Assembly: GCA_021151485.1 (NCBI GenBank)
Contig: JAGKXB010000010.1
Location: forward strand, 1-54,851
From: Oxalobacteraceae bacterium
Lineage (GTDB): Bacteria; Pseudomonadota; Gammaproteobacteria; Burkholderiales; Burkholderiaceae_D
Reading direction: 5' to 3'
DNA length: 54,851 bases
How positions within the stretch are numbered: position 1 is the first letter of the stretch; each line of letters starts with the position of its first letter. A model generated the notes under the pieces. That model was not told the DNA's origin and made no database searches. It was given only the letters and a program-made list of their open reading frames with translations. The position numbers and the translations under genes were made by a program. Below are positions 8,801 through 16,760 of the stretch, in pieces.

Positions 8801-9223
8801 ATGTCCGTCACGATTTACCATAATCCAAACTGCGGTACATCCCGTAATACTTTAGCCATGATTCGCAATGCTGGCATTGAACCCACCATCATCGAGTATC
8901 TCTCCAATCCACCTACCCAAGCCGCACTCGCCGAAATGATCACCGCTGCCGGCCTTACGGTACGCGAAGCAATCCGCCAAAAAGGCACGCCATATCTAGA
9001 ATTAGGGCTCGATTCATCACTCATCACAGACCAGCAATTACTCCAAAAAATGGTGGAGCATCCCCTCCTCATCAACCGCCCATTCGTCATCACACCATTA
9101 GGAACCAAGCTGTGCCGACCATCTGAGTTAGTGTTGGATATTTTGCCGCAACCGCAACGTGGGGCGTTTAGCAAAGAAGATGGAGAGTGGGTTGTGGATG
9201 AAAATGGCGTACGTATTAAATAA
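8801..9223 (+). CDS. arsC: Arsenate reductase, glutaredoxin-dependent ArsC
   Basis: Reduces arsenate to arsenite using glutaredoxin and glutathione, producing the substrate for ArsB. It opens SVTIYHNPNCGTSRNTL with the catalytic Cys11 in a thioredoxin-like fold, and continues with LINRPFVITPLGTKLCRPSE, which holds the conserved arginines of the active site. The frame is open upstream inside arsB, but the ATG at 8801 has AAAGGA nine bases before it and gives the usual 140 residues. It lies directly after arsB and is probably cotranscribed with it. Confidence 0.95.
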   Translation: MSVTIYHNPNCGTSRNTLAMIRNAGIEPTIIEYLSNPPTQAALAEMITAAGLTVREAIRQKGTPYLELGLDSSLITDQQLLQKMVEHPLLINRPFVITPLGTKLCRPSELVLDILPQPQRGAFSKEDGEWVVDENGVRIK

Positions 9224-9350
9224 GAGTAAATTCTTGGCGAAGATATGATTGACGCATGTGAAACAGATTGGGACTAATCAATTTTTTTCAGATTTGATGA
9301 AAATAACTGTTGCCACAGCCGTCTAAATCATTCATAATGCGTCTCGCGTT

Positions 9351-9435
9351 GCCGAGGTGGCGGAATTGGTAGACGCACGGGACTCAAAATCCCGCGCCGC
9401 AAGGCGTGCCGGTTCGATTCCGGCCCTCGGCACCA
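9351..9435 (+). tRNA. tRNA-Leu (anticodon CAA)
   Basis: Class II tRNA of 85 bases. The acceptor arms GCCGAGG (9351-9357) and CCTCGGC (9425-9431) pair fully. The D arm includes AATTGGTAGACGC, the anticodon stem CGGGA/TCCCG encloses loop CTCAAAA with CAA at 9385-9387, and the long variable arm is GCGCCGCAAGGCGT. The T arm contains GGTTCGATTCC. The 3' CCA is encoded (9433-9435). It stands alone between arsC and aas. I see no integrase or duplicated tRNA 3' end that would mark an island insertion. Confidence 0.97.
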
Positions 9436-9466
9436 AAGAACATTTGGTACAAGAAAGACAGCAATA

Positions 9467-9505
9467 AAAGGCGGTAAGTCATTAAAAGACTTACCGCCTT
9501 TTTTG
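9467..9505 (+). terminator. Rho-independent terminator after tRNA-Leu
   Basis: A perfect stem of AGGCGGTAAGTC pairing with GACTTACCGCCT around the loop ATTAAAA, followed by TTTTTTG. It ends the tRNA transcript about 30 bases after the CCA. Confidence 0.9.
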
Positions 9506-9654
9506 TTTTTCGTAATGTTTCCCCCATACTTTCTTCAATACTTCAACGCCAATCAACTTCTCTGCTGATTTTTTTGCTTATTCCAAGCAAGCTAAGTTAA
9601 GCTGCGACGCTGGCAAGTTTCAAACCACAACAGAAAACGATAGGAGAACACCGC

Positions 9655-11784
9655 TTGAAAACTTTGTTGCGCTTGGTCTTTCGGGTTTTATTTCGGTTGA
9701 AGACGCCTAAAAATCACGAGCTGCTGAAGGCAGATCGGTTGTTGATTGTGGCGAATCATGAATCCTTCATTGACGGCTTATTGCTGGGATTGTTTCTTCC
9801 GATCAATCCCGTATTTGTCGTGCATACAACCATTGCGCAGAATCGCTGGTTTAAGTTGATTTTGATGCTAGTAGATTATCTGGCGGTCGACCCAACCAGT
9901 CCAATGGCGATGAAGAAAGTCATCAAACTGATTGAGACAGGACGCCCGGTGGTGATTTTTCCGGAAGGTCGCATCACCACCACCGGCAGTTTGATGAAAG
10001 TCTATGAAGGCCCCGCTTTTGTGGCTGCAAAAACTGGCGCGACCATTGTGCCGATTCGTATTGATGGCGCATCGCGCAGTTACTTTAGTCGCATGAGTGG
10101 ACGTTATCCACGTCGACTGCTGCCTCGCTTGACCATTACTCTGCTACCTCAAACATATTTGCAGATGCCAGAATCCGGCACCGCCAAACTACGTAGAAAA
10201 AAAGCGGGCGAAGGCATGCGCAAAATCATGCAGGATATGTTGTTTCAATCTCAACCCAAACAAACGCTGTTTTTAAGCATGCTAGATGCGATGCAAATTT
10301 ATGGTCGCAAACATCGGTTTATCGAAGATCTCAAACAAGTTGAATATTCCTACAACGACATTCTAAAAATCGCGCTGGCAATGGGAAAGATCACCAGCAA
10401 ATTGTCGGAAGACAATGAGCGCATCGGCATCTTGCTGCCCAATTTAGTACCCACACTGGGCCTGATCGTCGGAATGACGGCGTTTGGTAGAGTCCCTGCC
10501 ATGCTGAATTACACTGCTGGCACGGATGGCATGCAAAACGCCTGTATTGCTGCGGGAATTCGTACCATCATCACATCGAAACAGTTTCTCGACACCGCCA
10601 AGATAGCGCCACAAGTCGCCAGCCTACAAAATGTCCGTATTTACTATCTGGAAGACTTACGCGCACATTTCAATTTCTTCGACAAAATCTGGCTGCTGGC
10701 TTTTGCCATGCCCTTCCCACGCTTGGCAAATCGTTCGCTGGATAGCGAAGCGATGGCGGTGGTGCTGTTTACGTCTGGCTCAGAAGGCAAACCCAAGGGC
10801 GTGGTGCATTCACATCGCTCGATTTTGTCGAATATTGCGCAAATCCGCTCTGTGATTGATTTTTCAGTCGATGATAAGTTTTTAAATGTCTTGCCTATTT
10901 TTCACTCTTTTGGCCTGACTGCGGGTGCATTATTGCCTTTGCTAACCGGAACACGTTTATTCCTGTATCCATCACCGCTGCATTATCGTGTGATCCCAGA
11001 AATCATTTACGACCGCAACTGTACTGTTTTATTTGGCACCAATACCTTTTTAGCCAATTACGCCAAGTTTGCGCATCCTTATGATTTTTATCGCTTGCGC
11101 TATGTTGTTGCTGGTGCGGAAAAATTGTCGGATAGCGTGCGCAACACTTGGTTTGAAAAATTTGGCATCCGTATTTTGGAAGGCTATGGCGCGACGGAAA
11201 CAGCACCGGTTATTTCAGTCAATACACCCATGGCTTATCGCAGCGGCACGGTTGGCTTGGCTTTGCCTGGCATCAAAACGCGCTTGTTACCTGTGGCGGG
11301 TATCACAAGCGGCGGCCAGTTACACGTGACTGGCCCCAACATGATGCATGGCTATTACCGCTATGAAAATCCCGGTGTCATCGACGTCCCGCAATCCGAA
11401 ATCGGCAACGGCTGGTACGACACAGGCGACATCGTTGAGATTGATGACGATGGCTTTATCAGCATCAAAGGTCGGATGAAGCGCTTTGCCAAAATTGCCG
11501 GCGAAATGATTTCGCTGGAAGTCGTTGAAAAAATCGCGATGCTTGCATCACCAAGCCAGCAACACGCTGCCAGCACGCAAGCTGATGTTCAACGCGGTGA
11601 AACCATTGTGTTATTCACCACCGATCGCGGCTTATCGCGAGACAAGTTGCAAGAAGCTGCGCGAGAAATAGGCGCGCCAGAATTGGCTGTGCCACGCAAA
11701 ATTGTCTCAGTCGATACCTTACCTTTACTGGGAACAGGAAAGATCGACTACGTTTTATTGAAAACCATGGCGGATGCAGTGTAG
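9655..11784 (+). CDS. aas: 2-acyl-GPE acyltransferase / acyl-ACP synthetase (Aas)
   Basis: Two-domain inner-membrane enzyme that re-acylates lysophosphatidylethanolamine. The N-terminal PlsC domain (about residues 1-190) shows the acyltransferase motif NHESFID and FPEGRITTTG. The C-terminal AMP-forming domain shows VVLFTSGSEGKPKGVVHSH (P-loop-like), EGYGATETAPVISVN and WYDTGDIVEIDDDGFISIKG. The 709 residues are close to E. coli Aas. The start is the TTG at 9655, which has an AGGAG eight bases upstream; no ATG lies nearby in frame. lplT, the lysophospholipid flippase that supplies its substrate, follows on the same strand after a REP doublet. Confidence 0.9.
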   Translation: MKTLLRLVFRVLFRLKTPKNHELLKADRLLIVANHESFIDGLLLGLFLPINPVFVVHTTIAQNRWFKLILMLVDYLAVDPTSPMAMKKVIKLIETGRPVVIFPEGRITTTGSLMKVYEGPAFVAAKTGATIVPIRIDGASRSYFSRMSGRYPRRLLPRLTITLLPQTYLQMPESGTAKLRRKKAGEGMRKIMQDMLFQSQPKQTLFLSMLDAMQIYGRKHRFIEDLKQVEYSYNDILKIALAMGKITSKLSEDNERIGILLPNLVPTLGLIVGMTAFGRVPAMLNYTAGTDGMQNACIAAGIRTIITSKQFLDTAKIAPQVASLQNVRIYYLEDLRAHFNFFDKIWLLAFAMPFPRLANRSLDSEAMAVVLFTSGSEGKPKGVVHSHRSILSNIAQIRSVIDFSVDDKFLNVLPIFHSFGLTAGALLPLLTGTRLFLYPSPLHYRVIPEIIYDRNCTVLFGTNTFLANYAKFAHPYDFYRLRYVVAGAEKLSDSVRNTWFEKFGIRILEGYGATETAPVISVNTPMAYRSGTVGLALPGIKTRLLPVAGITSGGQLHVTGPNMMHGYYRYENPGVIDVPQSEIGNGWYDTGDIVEIDDDGFISIKGRMKRFAKIAGEMISLEVVEKIAMLASPSQQHAASTQADVQRGETIVLFTTDRGLSRDKLQEAAREIGAPELAVPRKIVSVDTLPLLGTGKIDYVLLKTMADAV

Positions 11785-11821
11785 AAATTCTCATTGGCTA
11801 TTTTCACTCCTATCTGTAAAA

Positions 11822-11904
11822 CCGTCGTCCCCGAGTGCTTTAGTCGGGGACCCAGTGGCTTTTAAAGACACTAGGTTCCCGCCTACACCTGCAAGAACGA
11901 CGAG
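11822..11904. repeat. REP-like palindromic doublet between aas and lplT
   Basis: Two inverted copies of the same element as at 6314-6879. The left copy (11822-11859) contains CCGAGTGCTTTAGTCGGGGA and is almost identical to the inverted second copy at 6374-6414. The right copy (11867-11904) contains CTAGGTTCCCGCCTACACCT and is more diverged. The doublet can form one long hairpin between two genes that otherwise belong to one pathway. Confidence 0.75.
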
Positions 11905-11964
11905 GTTTGGATTTACCAATATTTATTCATATTCATCAACAATTTATCCAACAAGGAAATGCGC

Positions 11965-13311
11965 GTGAGTAAAAAAAATCAATTTAGTTTGTTAGCCGAG
12001 CGTCGTTTTGGGCCATTTTTTGTCACCCAATTTCTTGGCGCATTCAATGACAATCTGTATAAAAATGCCATGATGCTGTTGCTTGCTTTTCAAGGAGCGG
12101 CAATCACGACCATGAGTTCCGACATCGTGATTCAACTCTCAGGTGCATTGTTTATCCTACCGTTCTTTCTGTTTTCTGCCACAGCAGGACAAATTGCCGA
12201 CAAATACGACAAAGCATCACTCATACGCTTCGTCAAATTATTTGAAATCCTGATCATGATCCTGGCGGGATTTGGATTTTATTATCACAACCTGTACCTT
12301 CTGATGAGCGCCTTGTTCTTGATGGGAACCCATTCCGCCGTGTTCGGCCCCATCAAATACGCGATTTTGCCGCAGCATTTAAAAGAAGATGAACTGGTTG
12401 GCGGCAACGGCCTGGTGGAAATGGGCACCAATGTCGCCATTTTGTTGGGAACTGTCTTGGGTGGCATTTTGATTGGTAGAAATCACGGCCCCATTTTCGT
12501 AAGCGCTGTCACAATAGGCTTGGCTGTGTTGGGTTATGCATCTAGCAGAAGTATTCCAACCGCCCCTTCATCATCGCCGCAGTTGCAAATCAATTGGAAT
12601 ATCTGGACAGAAACCTGGCGCAATCTGCAGTTCACCAAGCAAAACCGCACGGTATTTTTATCCATCTTAGGCATTTCATGGTTTTGGTTATTTGGGCTGG
12701 TTTTCTTGTCACAATTTCCTAATCTCACTAAAACTGTGTTGCGTGAAGATGAAACCGTCGTCAGCTTGCTACTGACAATCTTTTCAATTGGCGTTGGCAT
12801 TGGTTCACTACTGTGCGAACGCCTTTCTGGACATAAAGTAGAAATCGGCTTAGTACCACTCGGCTCACTCGGCATGACGATTTTTGGCGTGGATTTTTAT
12901 TTCGCACTATCACCCATCTTGCCGCATGTCGCTACAAGTACCACGGGTGCCTGGGCATTTTTATTGGATACCGCACACCTACGTTTAATCGCAGACCTGT
13001 TCTTAATCGGCCTATTCGGCGGCTTATACATCGTGCCACTGTATGCATTGATACAAATCCGCAGCGAACCAGCCCATCGCTCCCGCATCATTGCTGGCAA
13101 CAACATCATCAATGCGCTAGCCATGGTGATTTCAGTGGTACTAGTGCTTGGTTTGTTTAAATTGGGATTATCGATTCCGCAAGTTTTATTAGTCACAGCC
13201 TTGCTGAATGCACTTGTTGCGGCTTACATTTTTATTTTGCTACCGGAGTTTTTAAAGCATTTCTGGACATGGATATTGGGACGTTCAATACATCGACTCA
13301 GAAAAAAATAA
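11965..13311 (+). CDS. lplT: Lysophospholipid transporter LplT (MFS)
   Basis: Major facilitator protein that flips lysophospholipids across the inner membrane to the adjacent Aas. It has about twelve membrane segments, with FFVTQFLGAFNDNLYKNAMM in the first and ATAGQIADKYDKASLIR as the MFS loop motif after the second. The GTG at 11965 has AAGGA seven bases before it and is preferred. The ATG at 11959 sits only one base after that site and is unlikely. This gives 448 residues, longer than E. coli LplT (about 397). The order here is aas-lplT, whereas E. coli has lplT-aas. Assignment rests on the neighbour as well as on sequence. Confidence 0.85.
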   Translation: MSKKNQFSLLAERRFGPFFVTQFLGAFNDNLYKNAMMLLLAFQGAAITTMSSDIVIQLSGALFILPFFLFSATAGQIADKYDKASLIRFVKLFEILIMILAGFGFYYHNLYLLMSALFLMGTHSAVFGPIKYAILPQHLKEDELVGGNGLVEMGTNVAILLGTVLGGILIGRNHGPIFVSAVTIGLAVLGYASSRSIPTAPSSSPQLQINWNIWTETWRNLQFTKQNRTVFLSILGISWFWLFGLVFLSQFPNLTKTVLREDETVVSLLLTIFSIGVGIGSLLCERLSGHKVEIGLVPLGSLGMTIFGVDFYFALSPILPHVATSTTGAWAFLLDTAHLRLIADLFLIGLFGGLYIVPLYALIQIRSEPAHRSRIIAGNNIINALAMVISVVLVLGLFKLGLSIPQVLLVTALLNALVAAYIFILLPEFLKHFWTWILGRSIHRLRKK

Positions 13312-13334
13312 CCATCCAAACAATGACAAATAAC

Positions 13335-14258
13335 TTATTTTCTCAAGTGATCTTCCCAAGTACGCGTAATCAAACCGCAAAGTGCATCAAATGCCTCGCG
13401 CCGCGCGGTTGAGGGACGTGCCAACAAAGCAATCCCCCTGCGCGGAACAGGTTCTGCAAAGGGGAATGTTTTTAAATTAGTACCATTCAATAAACCAGAA
13501 GACAAACTCATTTCTGGCACTAAGGCCAACCCTAAACCCGCATTCACCATTTGCACCAAGGTGTACAAACTAGTTGCCTCCAATATCGGTGATGTTTGGG
13601 ATTGTTGCGCTGCAGTTTGCTTGATGCTACATGCTGACAGTGTATGACCGCGCAGGCAGTGCCCCTCTCCCAATAACAATACACGCTCTGTATCCAACTC
13701 TTTCGTCAACAATTGCTTGGGTGCGGAAAAATCTGCTGGTGCTACCAACCATAAAGGCTCTTCAAATAAAGGATAAGCCAATAAATTACCCGTTTCGTAG
13801 GGCAAGGCCACCAAGGCAAAATCTAATTCGCCATCATTCAATCGTTGCAACAAATTGTCAGTTAGATCTTCCTTTAAGGCTATTTTTAATGCGGGATAAC
13901 AACGGCGCATTTCCGGAAAAACCGTCGGCAACAAAAAAGGAATAATGGTGGGAATAACACCCAACCGAATCACACCTTCCATCGGATTGGCGCCACGTTC
14001 TGCCACCTGCATCAAATCTTCGCTAGCAGCCAGTACACCCTGTGCACGATTCACCACTTCCAAACCCACCGCCGTCATCACCACACGATGCCGCTCACGC
14101 TCGACCAATTGGGCGCCAATCGTCGCCTCCAACTCCTTGATGCCCGCACTCAACGTCGATTGCGTAACAAAACAAGCTTCAGCAGCACGTGTGAAATTTA
14201 AATGCTCAGCCAAGGCAAGCAAATAATGTAATTGGCGCAATGAAGGGAAAATAGGCAT
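13335..14258 (-). CDS. oxyR: Peroxide-sensing LysR-type regulator OxyR
   Basis: LysR-family activator that forms a disulfide on exposure to hydrogen peroxide. The N-terminal winged helix-turn-helix is LNFTRAAEACFVTQSTLSAG (about residues 20-40). The redox segment GEGHCLRGHTLSAC places Cys201 and Cys210 where E. coli OxyR has Cys199 and Cys208. The 307-residue length is normal. It is divergent from the rubrerythrin gene, and the 138-base gap between them is the natural place for its binding site, so it probably regulates that set and itself. It is convergent with lplT, ending 23 bases after it. Confidence 0.93.
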   Translation of the reverse strand: MPIFPSLRQLHYLLALAEHLNFTRAAEACFVTQSTLSAGIKELEATIGAQLVERERHRVVMTAVGLEVVNRAQGVLAASEDLMQVAERGANPMEGVIRLGVIPTIIPFLLPTVFPEMRRCYPALKIALKEDLTDNLLQRLNDGELDFALVALPYETGNLLAYPLFEEPLWLVAPADFSAPKQLLTKELDTERVLLLGEGHCLRGHTLSACSIKQTAAQQSQTSPILEATSLYTLVQMVNAGLGLALVPEMSLSSGLLNGTNLKTFPFAEPVPRRGIALLARPSTARREAFDALCGLITRTWEDHLRK

Positions 14259-14396
14259 TTATATAATCGAAAATGTCAATTAACTTTAAAAAAACAATTC
14301 ATTTTACCAATTAAAATCATATCCGTAGAATGCAGTCCATCGACATTATTTATTTAAATTTACACACATTTACAGGCACTTTTTAAGGAGATAAAA
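14259..14396. promoter_or_regulatory. Divergent promoter region oxyR / rubrerythrin
   Basis: AT-rich 138-base gap shared by two divergent genes. A possible promoter toward rubrerythrin is TTACCA (14304-14309) and TAGAAT (14326-14331) with a 16-base spacer. A strong AAGGAG lies at 14386-14391. Imperfect AT-rich dyads are present near 14260-14285, but none matches the E. coli OxyR consensus well enough for me to name it. OxyR binding here is inferred from gene arrangement. Confidence 0.45.
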
Positions 14397-14873
14397 ATGA
14401 AACAAACAACAACATCACCCACAATCAAAAATTTAGAAGCCGCGTTTGCTGGTGAATCTATGGCACACATCAAATATCGCTGGTTCGCCAAACTTTGTCG
14501 TGCAGCAGGCGATGAAGCCAGCGCACAAGTTTTTGAAGAAACAGCGGCGCAAGAAGTATTACATGCTTTCGGCCACGCTGAATTGCTCTTCGCTCAAGAA
14601 TCAATGACACCAGCCCAATGTTTGCAATACGCAATTGATGGTGAAACCTATGAATATACAGAAATGTACCCTCAATTCCGCCATCAAGCAGAACAAGAAG
14701 GCAACATGGAAGCCGTCAAGGAAATGGATGAGCAAATTGCTGAATCAAAAGCACATGCTGCCTCGTTCCAGGCTGTACTCGCCAAAGCGCAAAAACGCTT
14801 CGCCGCACTCGCAAAAGTAGAGGAAAAACATGCGCAACACTATCGGGATCATCTAGCGAAAATTAGTAGTTAA
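14397..14873 (+). CDS. Rubrerythrin, diiron domain only
   Basis: Ferritin-like diiron protein that reduces hydrogen peroxide. The four-helix bundle carries the expected glutamates and histidines: LEAAFAGESMAHIKYRWFAK, FEETAAQEVLHAFGHAELLF, YEYTEMYPQFRHQAEQEGN and KVEEKHAQHYRDHL. At 158 residues it lacks the C-terminal rubredoxin domain of classical rubrerythrin. A separate rubredoxin gene follows 93 bases downstream and could supply electrons. The ATG at 14397 has a strong AAGGAG. It is divergent from oxyR. Confidence 0.92.
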   Translation: MKQTTTSPTIKNLEAAFAGESMAHIKYRWFAKLCRAAGDEASAQVFEETAAQEVLHAFGHAELLFAQESMTPAQCLQYAIDGETYEYTEMYPQFRHQAEQEGNMEAVKEMDEQIAESKAHAASFQAVLAKAQKRFAALAKVEEKHAQHYRDHLAKISS

Positions 14874-14966
14874 TTCAATTAGTTACTTCATTTATTGCTA
14901 ACAAAACAATCTAAGTACTAATTATTTTCATTTCTATATTTTTAAAAATTTACTAAAGGAAAAAAC

Positions 14967-15131
14967 ATGAAAACCTGGCAATGTATTGTATGTGGTTATA
15001 TCTATGACGAATCGGCTGGTGATCCAGAACATGGCATTCCACCTGGAACAAAATGGGAAGATGTACCAACAAGCTGGGCTTGTCCAGATTGCGGAGTCGC
15101 CAAAGCAGATTTCGAAATGGTTGAAATTTAA
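14967..15131 (+). CDS. Rubredoxin
   Basis: A 54-residue electron carrier with a single iron held by four cysteines, in CIVCGYIYDESAGDPEHGIP and SWACPDCGVAKADFEMVEI. The spacing is the standard CxxC plus CPxCG, and the GYIYDE and AGDPEHGIPPGTKWED sequences are textbook. The ATG at 14967 has AAAGGA seven bases before it. It lies between rubrerythrin and rubredoxin reductase on the same strand, completing an electron path from NAD(P)H to peroxide. Confidence 0.96.
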   Translation: MKTWQCIVCGYIYDESAGDPEHGIPPGTKWEDVPTSWACPDCGVAKADFEMVEI

Positions 15132-15152
15132 TTCATTAATTAATTAATGAAT
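15131..15152. repeat. Perfect AT-rich palindrome after rubredoxin
   Basis: A 22-base perfect palindrome around TTCATTAATTAATTAATGAA, starting at the last base of the rubredoxin stop codon. It has no GC stem or T run, so it is more likely a protein site or chance than a terminator. Confidence 0.5.
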
Positions 15153-15203
15153 GAATGAATTTAGAAACTTAAAAATTTAACCATTAATAACAAGAAAGAC
15201 ATC

Positions 15204-16364
15204 ATGAATACCAGCATGCATCCCATTATTATCATCGGCTCAGGCCTTGCTAGTTACAGCCTGCTACGTGAAATTCGTAAACATGATCAAGATGTCGCCA
15301 TCACCATCATCACAGCAGACGATGGTCATGCGTATGCCAAGCCGAATTTATCAAATGCATTCGCACAAGGCAAAACGGCAGAGGCGTTAGCGCAGCAAAC
15401 TGCCACACAAATTGCTAGCAACTTGAATGCTGAAATCCTCACACGTACTCAAGTAACCAAGATAGATGTGACCCAACGTTGCATTCACACCAACACAACG
15501 AATCCAATCATCTATCAAAAACTGGTGTTAGCAATAGGTGCAGATCCGATCCAACATGGAGTACAAGGCCAAGCAGCAGAACATATTTTGACCGTTAACA
15601 ATCTGGATGACTATCATCGCTTTCGTGCAACTATTCTTGGCAAGAAACGAATTACGATTCTCGGTGGCGGATTAATTGGCTGTGAATTCGCCCATGACCT
15701 GGCGCATGCTGGTTATGCTGTACAAGTTGTACATCTTGGCCCTTGGCCACTTGAGCGCCTATTACCCAAACCATGTGGACAGGCGCTATCCCATGAACTG
15801 GAACAATTGGGAATTCAATGGCACTTTGGCAAAACAGCTAAACATATCGACAAAAATGAGCAGAACGATGAAATCGTGCTGACCCTTAATGACGGCAACA
15901 ACATCAAAACAGATGTCGTGCTATCTGCAATTGGCTTAAAACCACGGACTGATCTTGCCGCAAAAGCCGGCATTAACGTGCAACGTGGCATCGTCGTCAA
16001 CCGTTCCCTCGCAACGAGCCACGCCGATATTTATGCCATGGGTGATTGCATTGAAATGGATGGCACAGTGCTGCCATTTGTTCAACCAATCATGCACCAA
16101 GCGCGCGCGCTTGGTGCCACGCTCACCGGAACACTCAGTCAAGTGAATTATCCAACCATGCCAATTATTGTAAAAACCCCAACCATGCCTGTCGTCATTG
16201 CATCACCACAACAAGGAGTAGCGGGTGATTGGAAAATATTGCCTTCAAATAACAGCATTGATGCGCGTTTTATGAATGAAAGCCAAGAATTACTTGGTTT
16301 TGCGCTGATGGGGCAGGCAACTGGATTACGTCATGCCCTGACAAAAGAATTGTCGATAACTTGA
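15204..16364 (+). CDS. Rubredoxin-NAD(+) reductase (FAD-dependent)
   Basis: Flavoprotein of the pyridine-nucleotide disulfide oxidoreductase class I fold that reduces rubredoxin with NAD(P)H. The FAD-binding Rossmann motif IIGSGLASYSLLREI is at about residues 10-24. The NAD-binding motif ITILGGGLIGCEFAHDLAHA is near 150-170, and the second FAD motif DIYAMGDCIEMDG near 275. It has 386 residues, the size of AlkT/RubB-type enzymes. It is the last of the oxyR-linked set. It ends one base before the convergent cbiX-like gene, so the two share transcript ends. Confidence 0.9.
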   Translation: MNTSMHPIIIIGSGLASYSLLREIRKHDQDVAITIITADDGHAYAKPNLSNAFAQGKTAEALAQQTATQIASNLNAEILTRTQVTKIDVTQRCIHTNTTNPIIYQKLVLAIGADPIQHGVQGQAAEHILTVNNLDDYHRFRATILGKKRITILGGGLIGCEFAHDLAHAGYAVQVVHLGPWPLERLLPKPCGQALSHELEQLGIQWHFGKTAKHIDKNEQNDEIVLTLNDGNNIKTDVVLSAIGLKPRTDLAAKAGINVQRGIVVNRSLATSHADIYAMGDCIEMDGTVLPFVQPIMHQARALGATLTGTLSQVNYPTMPIIVKTPTMPVVIASPQQGVAGDWKILPSNNSIDARFMNESQELLGFALMGQATGLRHALTKELSIT

Positions 16365-16365
16365 A

Positions 16366-16740
16366 TCACATTACCAAAGATGCAATGCAATATTGGCTTA
16401 TCGCACTTAATACATGCGCATCCTCGCCGACTGCCCCAACTGTACGCAAGGTCAAATCAGGATGCGCCTGCTGTAAAGATTCAAGCAACATAGGCAAATC
16501 CCGCGCCACATGCCCGCCTTGCCCAAAAAAGACAGGCACCACCGTGATCAGTTCACAGCCCGACTCCACCAAAGTCGGCAACACATCAGGCAAACTGGGT
16601 GTCATACACTCCAAAAAGGCCAGCGACACTGACACATCAGGCAACGCTGCTTGCGTCATTTGCTGTAAACGCTTAAAAGGTGTTGCCCAATTGGGATCAC
16701 GCGCACCGTGCGCAAATAAAACCAAAGCTTGTTTCTTCAT
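16366..16740 (-). CDS. Sirohydrochlorin chelatase-like CbiX/SirB protein
   Basis: Short, single-domain CbiX-type protein of 124 residues. CbiX/SirB enzymes insert Co2+ or Fe2+ into sirohydrochlorin for cobalamin or siroheme. The two expected histidine regions are visible: ALVLFAHGARDPNWATPF (His11) and VVPVFFGQGGHVARDLP. It lies 20 bases after the lptG stop codon's far side on the same strand, so it may be read by the lptF-lptG transcript, though function does not link them. No other siroheme or cobalamin gene is nearby. The ribosome binding site is weak. Confidence 0.85.
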   Translation of the reverse strand: MKKQALVLFAHGARDPNWATPFKRLQQMTQAALPDVSVSLAFLECMTPSLPDVLPTLVESGCELITVVPVFFGQGGHVARDLPMLLESLQQAHPDLTLRTVGAVGEDAHVLSAISQYCIASLVM

Positions 16741-16760
16741 TTTTAATCATTCTAAAAATA

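Noticed and set aside
9351..9435. tRNA-Leu as an attachment site of an integrated element
   Set aside because: No integrase gene and no duplicated tRNA 3' end found in the flanking sequence.
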